The position numbers and the translations under genes are program-made. Under the pieces are notes generated by a model that was not told the origin of the DNA, searched no databases, and worked only from the letters and a program-made list of their open reading frames with translations. From positions 380,655-444,654 of the forward strand of contig VZRN01000756.1 of NCBI GenBank assembly GCA_013397935.1: DNA of 64,000 nucleotides, given 5' to 3'. The DNA is from Dasyornis broadbenti (taxonomy: Eukaryota; Chordata; Aves; Passeriformes; Dasyornithidae). Position 1 is the stretch's first letter. Each line of letters starts with the position of its first letter. Of this stretch, positions 51,601 through 55,370 are shown one piece after another.

Positions 51601-52740
51601 ACTTTCTAGTACACACAGAAGGACTTCTTCAAAGACCATTCATTCCCCTTTCATACACAACACAAACTTATTCCTAGGGAAGGCTGAAGACTATGCAATT
51701 AAAACTTCATAGTGTAATTCATAAACAAAGTTTACAGAGGGCTTTCATTCTGACACTTCTTAGATTCTAAGGGATGGATTCTTTACTCATAATATTTTTC
51801 ATCCTTAATAATATTCTTTCAGTATTTCTGATTAAAATTTTTAGCTTTTAAAATAAACTGAAAAATAGAATAAACTATGACAGTAGTATCATATTAATGC
51901 TCATTAATTGCCAGCACAATTGCAATCTTTACATTCAAAGACCACTGGCTTTTTAATATTAATATATTTTATTAATGATACTCATTAATGTATTCATATT
52001 AATAGGAACTAATAAAATTAATTAGATCAACTCAGTGAGCTTCCACTTTAATATACTCCAGGAGGAGGAAAAAAGATGAAAAAATTACCATTGGTCACAC
52101 AGCTATTGCCTAAGCAAAGGACTGATGACACTCAGAAATGATGGATTCTGTTACAGACTTTGAAAGGGTGAGTACTGTATCCCTCAATTCAGCTACAGAC
52201 CGCATAACCATATCCTATCATCCAACATTTTTAACCAATGGCTTTCAGTACTTTTAGTATCCTTTCCATTTCCTTCCCCATTTCTCTGCCAGAGCCTTCT
52301 TTTCATATGCAATTTTCCTCACTCTAAAGTGGCTTGAAATGGGAAACAAATGCCAGCATCACTTAAGCAAAGAAGTTTCATGACATAAGCAATGACTAGT
52401 TAGCAGCACAACTGATGTTATTAAACCACTTTGCTGCATTATTTCAGATAAGAACATTGATGATAACACACCTTCATTCTTACCTGCAAGAGTATGTTGT
52501 CTCTCCTCCTTTGAACACCTTTCCACAGAGCTGGGAAGTTCCACTCTGTTGTAGTTTCTCAAGGAATATATCTGGGTCCTCCCCAAACAAATAACATTCC
52601 AGGGGGTATAATATTGCTGCCTGGACCATTTCTTCTTGTTTCTCCAGCAAGGGGTCCATTTCAGCTGAGTAAATATTTGGCACATGTTTTGCCAAGCACT
52701 GCAAAAATATAGCTTGGAAGTCGAATCTTTCATCACACCA
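517..52740 (-). CDS. UBR1: UBR1, E3 ubiquitin ligase (N-recognin), exons 2-47
   Basis: UBR1 recognises destabilising N-terminal residues (N-degrons) and, with the E2 UBE2A/UBE2B, builds ubiquitin chains that send substrates to the proteasome; it acts in cytosol and nucleus. Forty-six exons on the minus strand join in one frame (5193 nt with stop, 1730 residues). Numbering residues from exon 2: UBR box about 70-140 (Cys72, Cys122, Cys124, His139), ClpS-like domain about 195-260 ([11 protein letters not shown]), basic E2-binding helix about 990-1015 ([20 protein letters not shown]), RING-H2 about 1077-1180 (CILC, SCGHVMHAACW, CPLC), Cys-rich C-terminal domain about 1590-1730 ending FGFNWQLL. 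Identity rests on near-identical matches to human UBR1 as remembered; the paralogue UBR2 differs at many of these blocks, for instance at the ClpS-like motif. Human UBR1 has about 1749 residues, about 27 of them in exon 1, which is off the window. No frameshift or premature stop was seen. Confidence 0.97.
1108..1209 (-). CDS. UBR1: UBR1 exon 46
   Basis: 102 bp, residues 1650-1684: IRECKVVLIEGKTRGC, YPAPYLDEYGETDPGL. Near-identical to human. Acceptor TTTAAG (AAG type); donor AAA|GTAAGT. Intron 46 (659-1107, 449 bp): nothing recognised. Confidence 0.96.
1403..1573 (-). CDS. UBR1: UBR1 exon 45 (Cys-rich C-terminal domain)
   Basis: 171 bp, residues 1593-1650: HPVLCLFCGAMLCSQNTCCQ, GEELGACTSHALQCGAGVC. 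The dense Cys/His pattern marks the zinc-containing C-terminal domain of UBR1/UBR2, thought to have an autoinhibitory role. The Cys positions agree with human. Acceptor TTTTAG, donor CAA|GTAAGT. Intron 45 is 193 bp. Confidence 0.96.
1797..1875 (+). repeat. CR1 LINE 3' tail fragment
   Basis: Reads GAGCAGGAGCTTGAACTAGG, then GATCA, CCCTTCTGACCTGAATTATC and CTATGATTC, the classic avian CR1 3' end with moderate decay. Lies in intron 44. Confidence 0.75.
2233..2310 (-). CDS. UBR1: UBR1 exon 44
   Basis: 78 bp, residues 1567-1593: RYPRKRNHLIELPEDYSCLL, NQASQF. Nearly identical to human. Acceptor ACCCAG, donor TAG|GTAAGA. Intron 44 (1574-2232, 659 bp) contains a short CR1 tail at 1797-1875. Confidence 0.95.
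2759..2815 (-). CDS. UBR1: UBR1 exon 43
   Basis: 57 bp, residues 1548-1567: WCADPVVLSCLKGKSIAI. Human has WCADPALLNCLKQKNTVV. Acceptor AATAG, donor AAG|GTAAGC. Intron 43 is 448 bp with nothing recognised. Confidence 0.94.
4183..4415 (+). repeat. CR1 LINE 3' end, about 230 bp
   Basis: Contains ACACTGGAACAGGTTGCCCA, GAGAGGCTGTGGATGCCCC, GTGTCCCTGCCCACGGCAGG and ATTCTATGATTCC, all CR1 landmarks in order. Sense orientation on the plus strand, inside intron 42. Confidence 0.9.
4909..5017 (-). CDS. UBR1: UBR1 exon 42
   Basis: 109 bp, residues 1512-1548: ALCSYLSLPTNLFLLF, EYWDTVNPLLQ. Matches human closely. Acceptor TTGCAG, donor AAG|GTACTG splits an Arg codon. Intron 42 (2816-4908, 2093 bp) carries a CR1 3' end at 4183-4415. 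Confidence 0.96.
6267..6400 (-). CDS. UBR1: UBR1 exon 41
   Basis: 134 bp, residues 1467-1512: DIPGWLVWD, PYLRCAALFFHYLLGVSPPE. A block conserved from UBR1 to UBR2. Acceptor TTACAG, donor AAG|GTAAAC, phase 1. Intron 41 (5018-6266, 1249 bp): no identified element. Confidence 0.96.
7410..7478 (+). repeat. 13-bp minisatellite, about 4-5 units
   Basis: AGACTT recurs at 7423, 7436, 7448 and 7461 (spacing 13, 12, 13), each followed by an A-rich stretch with ATTT. Very AT-rich, in intron 40. Confidence 0.75.
8072..8159 (-). CDS. UBR1: UBR1 exon 40 (divergent linker)
   Basis: 88 bp, residues 1438-1467: acidic and Ser-rich (AHSSDNSEEAQSAQSF), then CQYTSG. Only SEEA and QYTSG clearly match human, so this is the least conserved exon. 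Splice sites (GTGCAG; TGG|GTAAGT) and phase both support it. Intron 40 (6401-8071, 1671 bp) holds a 13-bp minisatellite at 7410-7478. Confidence 0.9.
9400..9550 (-). CDS. UBR1: UBR1 exon 39
   Basis: 151 bp, residues 1388-1438: FPSLYWEDAVDLQPSSVSSA, then YNHLYLFHLTTLAHIMQI. Very close to human. Acceptor TGTAG, donor CAG|GTAGAT, phase 1. Intron 39 (8160-9399, 1240 bp): nothing recognised. Confidence 0.96.
10414..10481 (-). CDS. UBR1: UBR1 exon 38
   Basis: 68 bp, residues 1365-1387: FLPIFKGEDTPSLLEVDMFH, then VL. Human reads [22 protein letters not shown]. Acceptor TTGTAG, donor TTG|GTAAGC, phase 0. Intron 38 (9551-10413, 863 bp): no identified element. Confidence 0.94.
11026..11395 (-). repeat. 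CR1 LINE 3' end, reverse, about 370 bp
   Basis: Begins CACAGAATTATGGAATG, then CTGCCATGGGCAGGAATGCC, GGGATGGGGCATCCACAGCT, CTTCATCCTGTCCCTATCC and TTAAGATACTGGAAGGC. This is the reverse complement of a CR1 end, in intron 37. Confidence 0.9.
11717..11813 (-). CDS. UBR1: UBR1 exon 37
   Basis: 97 bp, residues 1333-1365: GLKALVQFAAAQR, PQVLIQKHLIRLLG. Acceptor CTCTAG, donor GAG|GTACTG, phase 1. Intron 37 (10482-11716, 1235 bp) contains a reverse CR1 copy at 11026-11395. Confidence 0.95.
12116..12171 (-). CDS. UBR1: UBR1 exon 36
   Basis: 56 bp, residues 1314-1332: ENLLETEGKPLFGSLQNRQ, close to human ENLLGDEGKPLFGALQNRQ. Acceptor TTTAAG (AAG type), donor CAG|GTATGG. Intron 36 is 302 bp with nothing recognised. 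Confidence 0.94.
12534..12652 (-). repeat. CR1 LINE 3' end, reverse, truncated
   Basis: Begins TCACAGAATCATGGAATG, then GGTTGCTCAAGGCCTCATCC and AACCTGGCCTTGAA, after which CR1 similarity ends. About 120 bp in intron 35. Confidence 0.8.
13411..13559 (-). CDS. UBR1: UBR1 exon 35
   Basis: 149 bp, residues 1264-1314: KYSSSIKEMLILFATTIYRV, GLKVAPNEAD, PMMTWSTCAFTIQ. Clear match to human. Acceptor TTGCAG, donor TAG|GTAAAG, phase 1. Intron 35 (12172-13410, 1239 bp) carries a short reverse CR1 piece at 12534-12652. Confidence 0.95.
14528..14642 (+). repeat. Ancient MIR-like SINE relic
   Basis: The order GGCAGACAGACAGTAAGTAA, CTTGCCTAAAGACACAGGA, then CACTGGAATTG and AGACTCCAGACTCCTAGC mirrors the MIR core (tgacttgcccaaggtcacac ... 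gactcc). It is strongly decayed. An L2/CR1-type ancient fragment is the alternative. In intron 34. Confidence 0.5.
14649..14705 (+). repeat. Possible ancient amniote interspersed repeat
   Basis: GTACCAGACTGGATTTGACC followed by GGTCCACCTAGCTC resembles a motif I recall from repeats in turtle, crocodile and bird genomes. Family not identified; it abuts the MIR-like relic. Confidence 0.35.
14852..14945 (-). CDS. UBR1: UBR1 exon 34
   Basis: 94 bp, residues 1233-1264. The first half (GEKQNLPAFTNKGTGNS) has diverged; ALEFHSILSFGVQSS matches human. The acceptor GGAAG|GAGAG is atypical: a purine-rich gap separates it from the pyrimidine tract, and a second AG follows three bases on. Donor CTC|GTAAGT. 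Intron 34 (13560-14851) holds a MIR-like relic. Confidence 0.9.
15539..15636 (-). CDS. UBR1: UBR1 exon 33
   Basis: 98 bp, residues 1200-1233: AEAVAQILSLARWLE, VRISGYSVKNIK. Recognisable but less conserved than the RING. Acceptor TTTCAG, donor AAG|GTTTGT, phase 1. Intron 33 (14946-15538, 593 bp): nothing recognised. Confidence 0.93.
16067..16219 (-). CDS. UBR1: UBR1 exon 32 (RING-H2, end)
   Basis: 153 bp, residues 1149-1200: YFEAMQLN, FDLENGEYLCPLCKSLCNTV with the last zinc pair Cys1177 and Cys1180, then IPIVPLQAQKIN. Acceptor TTGTAG, donor CAG|GTGAAA. Intron 32 is 430 bp with nothing recognised. Confidence 0.96.
18560..18653 (-). CDS. UBR1: UBR1 exon 31 (RING-H2, core)
   Basis: 94 bp, residues 1118-1149: LDPLFMHPDL, CGTHTGSCGHVMHAACWQK. 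Cys1138, His1140, His1143 and Cys1146 are the central RING-H2 ligands. CGTHT replaces what I recall as YGTYT in human UBR1 and equals UBR2. Acceptor TTCTAG, donor GAA|GTAAGG. Intron 31 (16220-18559, 2340 bp) is AT-rich without a recognised element. Confidence 0.96.
19839..19860. other. Assembly gap, 22 N
   Basis: A run of 22 undetermined bases between A-rich ends (AAAA before, nine A after). The true length may differ. It falls in intron 30 and breaks no exon. Confidence 0.99.
19882..19955 (+). mobile_element. Decayed CR1 reverse-transcriptase fragment
   Basis: CTAGGACTATTCAGTACTTG followed by GTTAATGATCCAGAGGA resembles the CR1 ORF2 stretch encoding LFNIFINDLDD, just before the RT catalytic motif. 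Substitutions have spoiled the protein reading. It starts just after the assembly gap, so more of the element may be hidden there. Confidence 0.5.
20992..21197 (-). CDS. UBR1: UBR1 exon 30 (RING-H2, start)
   Basis: 206 bp, residues 1049-1118: DYSRIALGPKRGPSV, then LTCILCQEEQEVK with Cys1077 and Cys1080, the first zinc pair, and SACVQKSTALTQ with Cys1098. Acceptor TTACAG; the donor lies in a run of five G, read as GGG|GTATGT to keep frame. Intron 30 (18654-20991) holds a 22-base N gap and a decayed CR1 reverse-transcriptase fragment. Confidence 0.96.
22313..22500 (-). CDS. UBR1: UBR1 exon 29 (E2-binding basic helix)
   Basis: 188 bp, residues 987-1049. [20 protein letters not shown] and IMAQMSALQ are identical to human. 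In yeast Ubr1 the matching basic region docks the E2 Ubc2 (Rad6), so this helix probably binds UBE2A/UBE2B. The acceptor is TGTAAG; donor AAG|GTAAGA. Intron 29 (21198-22312, 1115 bp): no identified element. Confidence 0.96.
24045..24134 (-). CDS. UBR1: UBR1 exon 28
   Basis: 90 bp, 30 codons (957-986): MFDMVKRLREKS, then a Ser/Thr/Gly-rich linker (SGSEATKGDE) that varies from human. Acceptor TTTTAG, donor GAG|GTAATA. Intron 28 (22501-24044, 1544 bp) contains the longest plus-strand open frame in the window (22818-23243), judged a chance frame. Confidence 0.94.
24227..24395 (+). repeat. CR1 LINE 3' end, about 170 bp
   Basis: AACACTGGAACAGGCTGCCC, then GTCCACGTTGGACAG, GTGTCCCTGCCCATGGCAGG and AATTCTATCATAG, in CR1 order. 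Intron 27. Confidence 0.9.
25548..25657 (-). CDS. UBR1: UBR1 exon 27
   Basis: 110 bp, residues 920-956: MGSSAMNAVN, MLLEKLK, VPQLEAQKD, WILQ. Acceptor GTAAAG (AAG type), donor CAG|GTACAC, phase 0. Intron 27 (24135-25547, 1413 bp) holds a CR1 fragment at 24227-24395. Confidence 0.94.
26590..26744 (+). repeat. CR1-type 3' tail with 55-bp tandem duplication
   Basis: GTGGTGCACTTGGCATCGTT, GAGTTAACATTTGGACTTGA, then AGAGGTCTTTCCCAATATG and ATTCTATGATTCTATGAT, as in a CR1 subfamily common in songbirds. The terminal 55 bases (26635-26689) are repeated head to tail at 26690-26744. Intron 26. Confidence 0.8.
27419..27518 (-). CDS. UBR1: UBR1 exon 26
   Basis: 100 bp, residues 887-920: HILSLGLLEEKQQLQKSPEE, then EVTFDFYHKA. 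Acceptor TTCCAG, donor CAC|GTATGT. Intron 26 (25658-27418, 1761 bp) holds a CR1 tail with an internal 55-bp duplication at 26590-26744. Confidence 0.95.
28415..28569 (-). CDS. UBR1: UBR1 exon 25
   Basis: 155 bp, residues 835-886. It opens with a run of six prolines (LPPPPPPDF), also six in human as remembered, followed by PAFSNVV, LNCDVMMHILRT and LWTEAMIQM. Acceptor TTCTAG, donor ATG|GTATGG. Intron 25 (27519-28414, 896 bp): nothing recognised. Confidence 0.96.
30529..30577 (-). CDS. UBR1: UBR1 exon 24
   Basis: 49 bp, the smallest exon traced, residues 819-835: AEHTQKKRRKQENRDE. A basic, lysine-rich helix as in human (AEHMQKKRRKQENKDE). Acceptor TGTAG, donor AAG|GTAAAA, phase 1. Intron 24 (28570-30528, 1959 bp) has no recognisable mobile element. 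Confidence 0.95.
31098..31200 (-). CDS. UBR1: UBR1 exon 23
   Basis: 103 bp, residues 784-818: KPGVSGHGVYELKDE, EFNMFFYHY, KTQHSK. This is a hallmark block of UBR1/UBR2. The acceptor is TGTAAG, less common than CAG/TAG; donor AAG|GTAAGA. Intron 23 (30578-31097, 520 bp): no identified element. Confidence 0.95.
32217..32269 (-). CDS. UBR1: UBR1 exon 22
   Basis: 53 bp, residues 767-784: ENNETGLENVIDKVATF. It aligns residue for residue with human, which has Asn for Asp. Acceptor TACCAG; donor TAA|GTAAGT. Intron 22 (31201-32216, 1016 bp) is AT-rich with a short CA/TA patch at about 31770-31803. Confidence 0.95.
33195..33319 (-). CDS. UBR1: UBR1 exon 21
   Basis: 125 bp, residues 725-766: GERYVPG, NVTKEDV, MREIIHLLCIEPMAHSAI, LPEN. 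Near-identical to human; it leads into the winged-helix region. Acceptor TGACAG, donor AAT|GTGAGT. Intron 21 (32270-33194, 925 bp): nothing recognised. Confidence 0.96.
33694..33757 (-). CDS. UBR1: UBR1 exon 20
   Basis: 64 bp, residues 704-725: DLIKQYNVLIEEMLQILIYV, closely matching human. Acceptor TTGCAG, donor TGG|GTAAGT splits a Gly codon. Intron 20 is 374 bp with no repeat seen. Confidence 0.95.
34346..34447 (-). CDS. UBR1: UBR1 exon 19
   Basis: 102 bp, 34 codons (670-703): IGASLMDPN, FLLLILQRYELADAF, TKDQ. Acceptor TGATAG, donor CAG|GTAAGT. Intron 19 (33758-34345, 588 bp) contains nothing recognised; the open frame at 33812-34063 on the opposite strand looks like chance. Confidence 0.95.
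34574..34639 (-). CDS. UBR1: UBR1 exon 18
   Basis: 66 bp, 22 codons (648-669): [20 protein letters not shown], the same as human UBR1. Acceptor TCTTAG, donor CAG|GTATAA. Intron 18, at 126 bp, is the shortest in the traced gene. Confidence 0.96.
35560..35670 (-). CDS. UBR1: UBR1 exon 17
   Basis: 111 bp, 37 codons (611-647): LVEYPLRCLVLVAQV and EMWRRNGLSLISQ, near-identical to human. Acceptor TTCTAG, donor CAG|GTACTC. Intron 17 (34640-35559, 920 bp): no identified element. Confidence 0.96.
35893..35954 (-). CDS. UBR1: UBR1 exon 16
   Basis: 62 bp, residues 590-610: [20 protein letters not shown]. Short but clearly aligned with human [20 protein letters not shown]. Acceptor TTGTAG, donor CCT|GTAAGA. 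Intron 16 is 222 bp and holds an A-rich run at 35686-35711. Confidence 0.95.
36865..37045 (-). CDS. UBR1: UBR1 exon 15
   Basis: 181 bp, residues 530-590: EELLL, ECHKAVMRCST, CGHTLES, VSIHLPLSRTLAG. The middle (NGRSREKTVF) has diverged from human. Acceptor TTCTAG, donor CTG|GTAGGT, phase 1. Intron 15 (35955-36864, 910 bp) has no recognisable repeat. Confidence 0.95.
37263..37391 (-). CDS. UBR1: UBR1 exon 14
   Basis: 129 bp, 43 codons (487-529). [20 protein letters not shown] and LLMFQEWCACD are identical to human UBR1, making this one of the clearest orthologue markers in the window. Acceptor TTTCAG, donor GAT|GTAAGT. Intron 14 is 217 bp. Confidence 0.97.
37667..37766 (-). CDS. UBR1: UBR1 exon 13
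   Basis: 100 bp, residues 453-486: SKPTVWTDRLR, FLEGF, ILTCMQ. Human reads SKPTIWTERLRMQFLEGF. Acceptor CAACAG, donor CAG|GTACAA. Intron 13 is only 275 bp. Confidence 0.95.
38406..38563 (-). CDS. UBR1: UBR1 exon 12
   Basis: 158 bp, residues 401-453: ARHLIEEQNVI, LLEVLPEYLD, KFNFQGYSQDKL, RVYAVIYDL. Strongly conserved with human. Acceptor TTGCAG; donor CAG|GTAAGT splits an Arg codon (human has Lys). Intron 12 (37767-38405): no identified element. Confidence 0.95.
39249..39347 (-). CDS. UBR1: UBR1 exon 11
   Basis: 99 bp, 33 codons (368-400): YYKALQKEYISDDHDR and TALSVQMFTVPTL, matching human. Part of the helical scaffold. Acceptor TTCTAG, donor CTG|GTATGT. Intron 11 (38564-39248): nothing recognised. 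Confidence 0.95.
40109..40197 (-). CDS. UBR1: UBR1 exon 10
   Basis: 89 bp, residues 338-367: ARKVLHELIFSSFFMEMEYK, then KLFAVEFVK, nearly identical to human. Acceptor TTGCAG, donor AAG|GTAAAT, phase 0. Intron 10 (39348-40108, 761 bp) has no recognisable content. Confidence 0.95.
40638..40745 (-). CDS. UBR1: UBR1 exon 9
   Basis: 108 bp, residues 302-338: SDFRQIFCQ, ISKLMLWDAKL. The human counterpart has RQIFCQACL and SRLMLWDAKLYKG. Acceptor CTACAG, donor AAG|GTTCGT, an unusual but valid +3 to +6 context. Intron 9 (40198-40637) is plain AT-rich DNA. Confidence 0.95.
42482..42605 (-). CDS. UBR1: UBR1 exon 8
   Basis: 124 bp, residues 261-302, with HVEVLH, MAHQKFALRLGSWLNKLMSY close to human. 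It begins the helical scaffold after the ClpS-like domain. Acceptor TCCTAG, donor CAA|GTAAGC (phase 1). Intron 8 (40746-42481, 1736 bp) is AT-rich with nothing recognised. Confidence 0.95.
42907..42969 (-). CDS. UBR1: UBR1 exon 7 (ClpS-like domain, end)
   Basis: 63 bp, 21 codons (240-260): GRRAVKAGQYASCQEAKEEI. Preserved in order and frame with human UBR1. Acceptor AACAG, donor AAG|GTAACT. Intron 7 (42606-42906) is 301 bp without recognisable content. Confidence 0.95.
43572..43710 (-). CDS. UBR1: UBR1 exon 6 (ClpS-like domain)
   Basis: 139 bp, residues 193-239. [20 protein letters not shown] is essentially identical to human UBR1 and marks the ClpS-like fold that binds bulky hydrophobic N-terminal residues (type-2 N-degrons). 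The acceptor is a tandem CAGCAG: the downstream AG gives the human-like IREK, the upstream one adds a Ser. Donor GAG|GTGAGT. Intron 6 (42970-43571): nothing recognised. Confidence 0.96.
44031..44330 (-). repeat. CR1 LINE 3' end, reverse, about 300 bp
   Basis: CACAGAATCATGGAATGGTT, GTTGGAAGGGACCTTCAAAG, CTAGTCCAGCTCCC, GGGATGGTGCATCCACCAGC are clear reverse-complement CR1 landmarks. Similarity fades after about 44330. Intron 5. Confidence 0.9.
44733..44863 (-). CDS. UBR1: UBR1 exon 5
   Basis: 131 bp, residues 150-193, with FPSVIKY and WEEEKELPPEL matching human UBR1. This helical linker joins the UBR box to the ClpS-like domain. Acceptor TTACAG; donor TAG|GTAGGG leaves AG of an Arg codon. Intron 5 (43711-44732) contains a reverse CR1 copy. 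Confidence 0.95.
48680..48770 (+). repeat. TA-rich simple repeat with near-palindrome
   Basis: TA/CATA runs, then an inverted repeat: GGAACCAAATATATAT at 48727-48742 faces ATATATATTTGATCC at 48755-48769 across a 12-base loop. It could form a hairpin; intron 4. Confidence 0.65.
48918..49028 (-). CDS. UBR1: UBR1 exon 4 (UBR box, end)
   Basis: 111 bp, 37 codons (113-149). It holds TGGGFCDCGDTEAW, whose acidic residues form the pocket for the basic N-terminal residue in this family, and the last ligands Cys136 and His139. The tail after EPG differs from human, as expected for a linker. Acceptor TTCCAG, donor GAA|GTAAGA. Intron 4 (44864-48917, 4054 bp) holds an AT-rich palindromic patch (48680-48770); I see nothing else in it. 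Confidence 0.96.
49736..49815 (+). repeat. CR1 LINE 3' tail fragment
   Basis: GAGCAGGTGGCTGGACTAGG, TCACCTCCTTAGGTCTCTTC, CAACATAAATTATTCTATGA, matching the CR1 terminal region. Intron 3. Confidence 0.85.
50324..50402 (-). CDS. UBR1: UBR1 exon 3 (UBR box, middle part)
   Basis: 79 bp, residues 86-112, DCAVDPTCVLCIDCF followed by NHRYK. It supplies most Cys/His zinc ligands of the UBR box that binds N-terminal Arg, Lys and His. The Cys spacing matches human UBR1 in full; Met to Ile in C(M/I)DCF is conservative. Acceptor TTGCAG, donor AAG|GTAGGA, ends in phase 0. Intron 3 (49029-50323) carries a CR1 tail at 49736-49815. Confidence 0.96.
52484..52740 (-). CDS. UBR1: UBR1 exon 2
   Basis: 257 bp, 85 codons plus 2 nt. 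It carries the N-terminal helical segment and the start of the UBR box (LCGKVFKGGETTYSCR; first zinc-ligand Cys at residue 72, human Cys99). LEKQEE, YLFGEDPDI and GETTYSCR match human UBR1. The acceptor TTGCAG precedes TGG TGT, so exon 1 must end in phase 0; the donor is CAG|GTAAGA. Intron 2 (50403-52483) is AT-rich; I see in it only a cluster of ATTAAT hexamers at 51893-52022. Confidence 0.96.
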
Positions 52741-53536
52741 CTGCAACAAAAAGTACACCCATGGATAAACAAACAGGTAAATATAAAGAAAATAGGATTA
52801 CACATATTTAATGTGAATTCAGAAGTCTTTCCTACATCAGACATCAATTCTTTGAGCAATAAAATCCAAGAAACTATCGATTCCAAATAATTTCTCTCCT
52901 ATTTTGCACCATGGTTACCTCAGTACCTTTGAAGTCTTCTACTAAAACACTAAGGCAAGCGCTGGTAAGTACTATGTTACTGTAGTAACTGCACTAATTT
53001 TCAACTGCCGTGCACTAATTTTCAACTACATTCTTCCCAATAGGCCAACCAATACACAAAGCTTTATGCCTGTTCAGCTGCTGACAAATGGAAAGAATTG
53101 CCACAGCTGGGAAAAGTTTTGTGACTATCGGCAGGCAAAGGAATGAATCCCAAACATGTACCAACTTAATGGTCTTCTAAAAGTCTTGTTGAACTGGTCA
53201 GAGGTCAATACCTACTGAGGGAGATGGAAGCCCAAATGATTATATAAGCTTAATGTCTTTGGGAAACCAGACTACAATGCAATTTCACTTTAAGACAATT
53301 AATGAAAGTACTTGTATTTTGACTTGAGGTTCTTAGTCCATAATTTTACTTCCAACTTCTTTACTTCCCTGAACAGTTCTCTCCAATTGACCTATTTCTG
53401 TCTTTCAAGTCTGAATATTCTTTCATATTATTCCTATTATTTACAAATACCTTTTGTTTTTCCCCATTGCAAATCAGACAATAAGGCTCCTGAAGACAAC
53501 ATCCTTTCAAATACAACCTTGGTTGATGTCCAAATA

Positions 53537-54025
53537 CCACAGAATATCCTAAGATGGAAGGGACTCACAAGGATCAGTAAGCCCAAAACAGGACAGCCCC
53601 ATGAATCACAACAAGTGCCTGAGAGCATTGTCCAAATGCTTCTTAAACTCTGGAGCAAGACTGGAGCCACAACCACTTCTCTAGGAAGCCTGTTCTGATG
53701 TCCAACCACCCTTCTGGGTGAAGATATTTTCCCAATATCCAATATCCAACCCAAACCTCCCCTGGCACAACTCCATGCTGTTCCCTCAGGACACATCACT
53801 GGTCACCATAGAGATCAGTGTCTGCCCCTCCTCTTTCCCTCACAAGGAAGCTATGGACTGCAATGAAGTCTCCCCTCATTCTCCTCCAGGCTGAACAGAC
53901 CAAGTGACCTCAGCTGCTCCTCATTTGGCTTCCCTTCTTGCTGCCCTCCTCTGGACACTCTTATAGCTTTGTATCCTTATATTGTGGTGCCCAAAACTGC
54001 ACAAAGGAGTGAGATGAGTGCAAGA
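53537..54025 (-). repeat. CR1 LINE 3' region, reverse, about 490 bp
   Basis: CACAGAATATCCTAAGATGG, AAGGGACTCACAAGGATCAG, GGTGAAGATATTTTCCC, ATGAAGTCTCCCCTCATTCT, CCTCCAGGCTGAACAGACC and GTGGTGCCCAAAACTGCAC follow the CR1-F-type order in reverse. The longest mobile fragment in the window; intron 1. Confidence 0.9.
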
Positions 54026-54273
54026 AAAAAAATACATATGCAACTTTATAAATAGTTCTAAAGTGAATTTCCTCTAGGCCAGCAAGTAGGGAATGACCAA
54101 AGCAATCACCAAAGAGTTCAGACTGAGAGAAGGCTCAAAGAAGTAGACTATTTAACTTTTTTAAAGAATGAAAATGCATATTGTCTTATGTGAAAAGTAA
54201 AATATCCTCATTTCTGACTGAAACAAAACCCACATCAATTGAATCAACAAAGTGTCCCACAAAATTCAAAGAG

Positions 54274-54460
54274 ATCATAGAATCATGGAATGGTTTGGGG
54301 TGGAAGGATCCTTAAGGATCAACTAGTTCCAAACTCTTGCCATAGGCAGGGACACCTTCCACTAGACCAGGCTGCTCAAAGCCTCACCCCACCTGGCCTT
54401 CAACACTTCCAGCGATAGGGCATCCACAGCTTCTCTGTCAACCTGTTCCAGTGGTAACTG
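54274..54460 (-). repeat. CR1 LINE 3' end, reverse, about 185 bp
   Basis: ATCATAGAATCATGGAATGG, CTTGCCATAGGCAGGGACAC, CTTCCACTAGACCAGGCTGC, GGGCATCCACAGCTTCTCTG. A separate CR1 insertion about 250 bp from the previous one; intron 1. Confidence 0.9.
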
Positions 54461-55269
54461 ATTATATAACAGAACTATAGAACTACAACAGAATAAATAA
54501 TACATAACAGAACTATAGAGTCCCCTAATTTGCTACCTAGAGTTCTCCAAAAGAAGAAATTAATCCAAACACACATGCAGTCAGCAGAGCTGAAACCCCA
54601 GTACTCTGAAAACCAGATCTGTAAACATGCAGAAGTTTCATCTTTGTTTTCTGAAAAACTGTATGTCTGCCTTACAAAAAAGTACAAAAACTGTCTACAA
54701 AGAAAATTTAAAGGGAAGAAACAGAAGAGAGATGCCATTTAGAAACAGCCTAGATTAACAATAACATCCATCACCCAAAACTAATCTGATAAATGAGGCT
54801 TGTTTCACATTGTAGTCACTTAAAACACTTTCTTCATGGTTTTAATAAGACATACTACATTTCTAATAGGTTTAGTTTCAGCCTGAGGCTTCAACTGTTA
54901 TTTTGGCCATCAGTCTTTCTCAGCATTACCCTTAGGTAGTCCATTACTTCATTTATCATGGTGAAAATGCCTGGCAGAAGCTGATGGAAAAGATAAGCCA
55001 TGGATAATGCGGCCAAGCAGGAGAGTAGATTCATCCACAACCACACTAAAATGTTCTTATTTTGTAAGTGCAGTAGCTTGACCAATTTAATCAGATTTCT
55101 TGAATCACAAAGCATTCAAACCTATCCGTGATTGAAAATGAAGACCCATCCATAAAGTGAAATGAACCACTCATACAAATTCCAATGCTAAAAAATAAAT
55201 CTGGTTTTGTTCCAGAATTTTATCTGAGCAGTAAGCACCACTGTGATCACCATAATGATAATAAAAGCT

Positions 55270-55370
55270 GTAGCATACACACATACATAATATATACGCA
55301 ATCTGTATACATATACATACATGCACTCAAATATATAGATACATATTTATTTGCACATATTCAGATCTAA
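55270..55370 (+). repeat. Degenerate CATA/TA microsatellite
   Basis: Interrupted CATA and TATA units over about 100 bases (ACACATACATAATATATACG, CATATACATACATGCA). Intron 1. Confidence 0.6.

Noticed and set aside
52359..52886. Minus-strand open frame of 175 codons over exon 2
   Set aside because: It overlaps exon 2 in a different frame and reads through the splice sites. The correct frame encodes the conserved UBR1 sequence; this one resembles nothing.
53312..53799. Overlapping open frames of 128 and 120 codons
   Set aside because: They fall largely in the reverse CR1 copy from 53537 on, in a region not coding in CR1.
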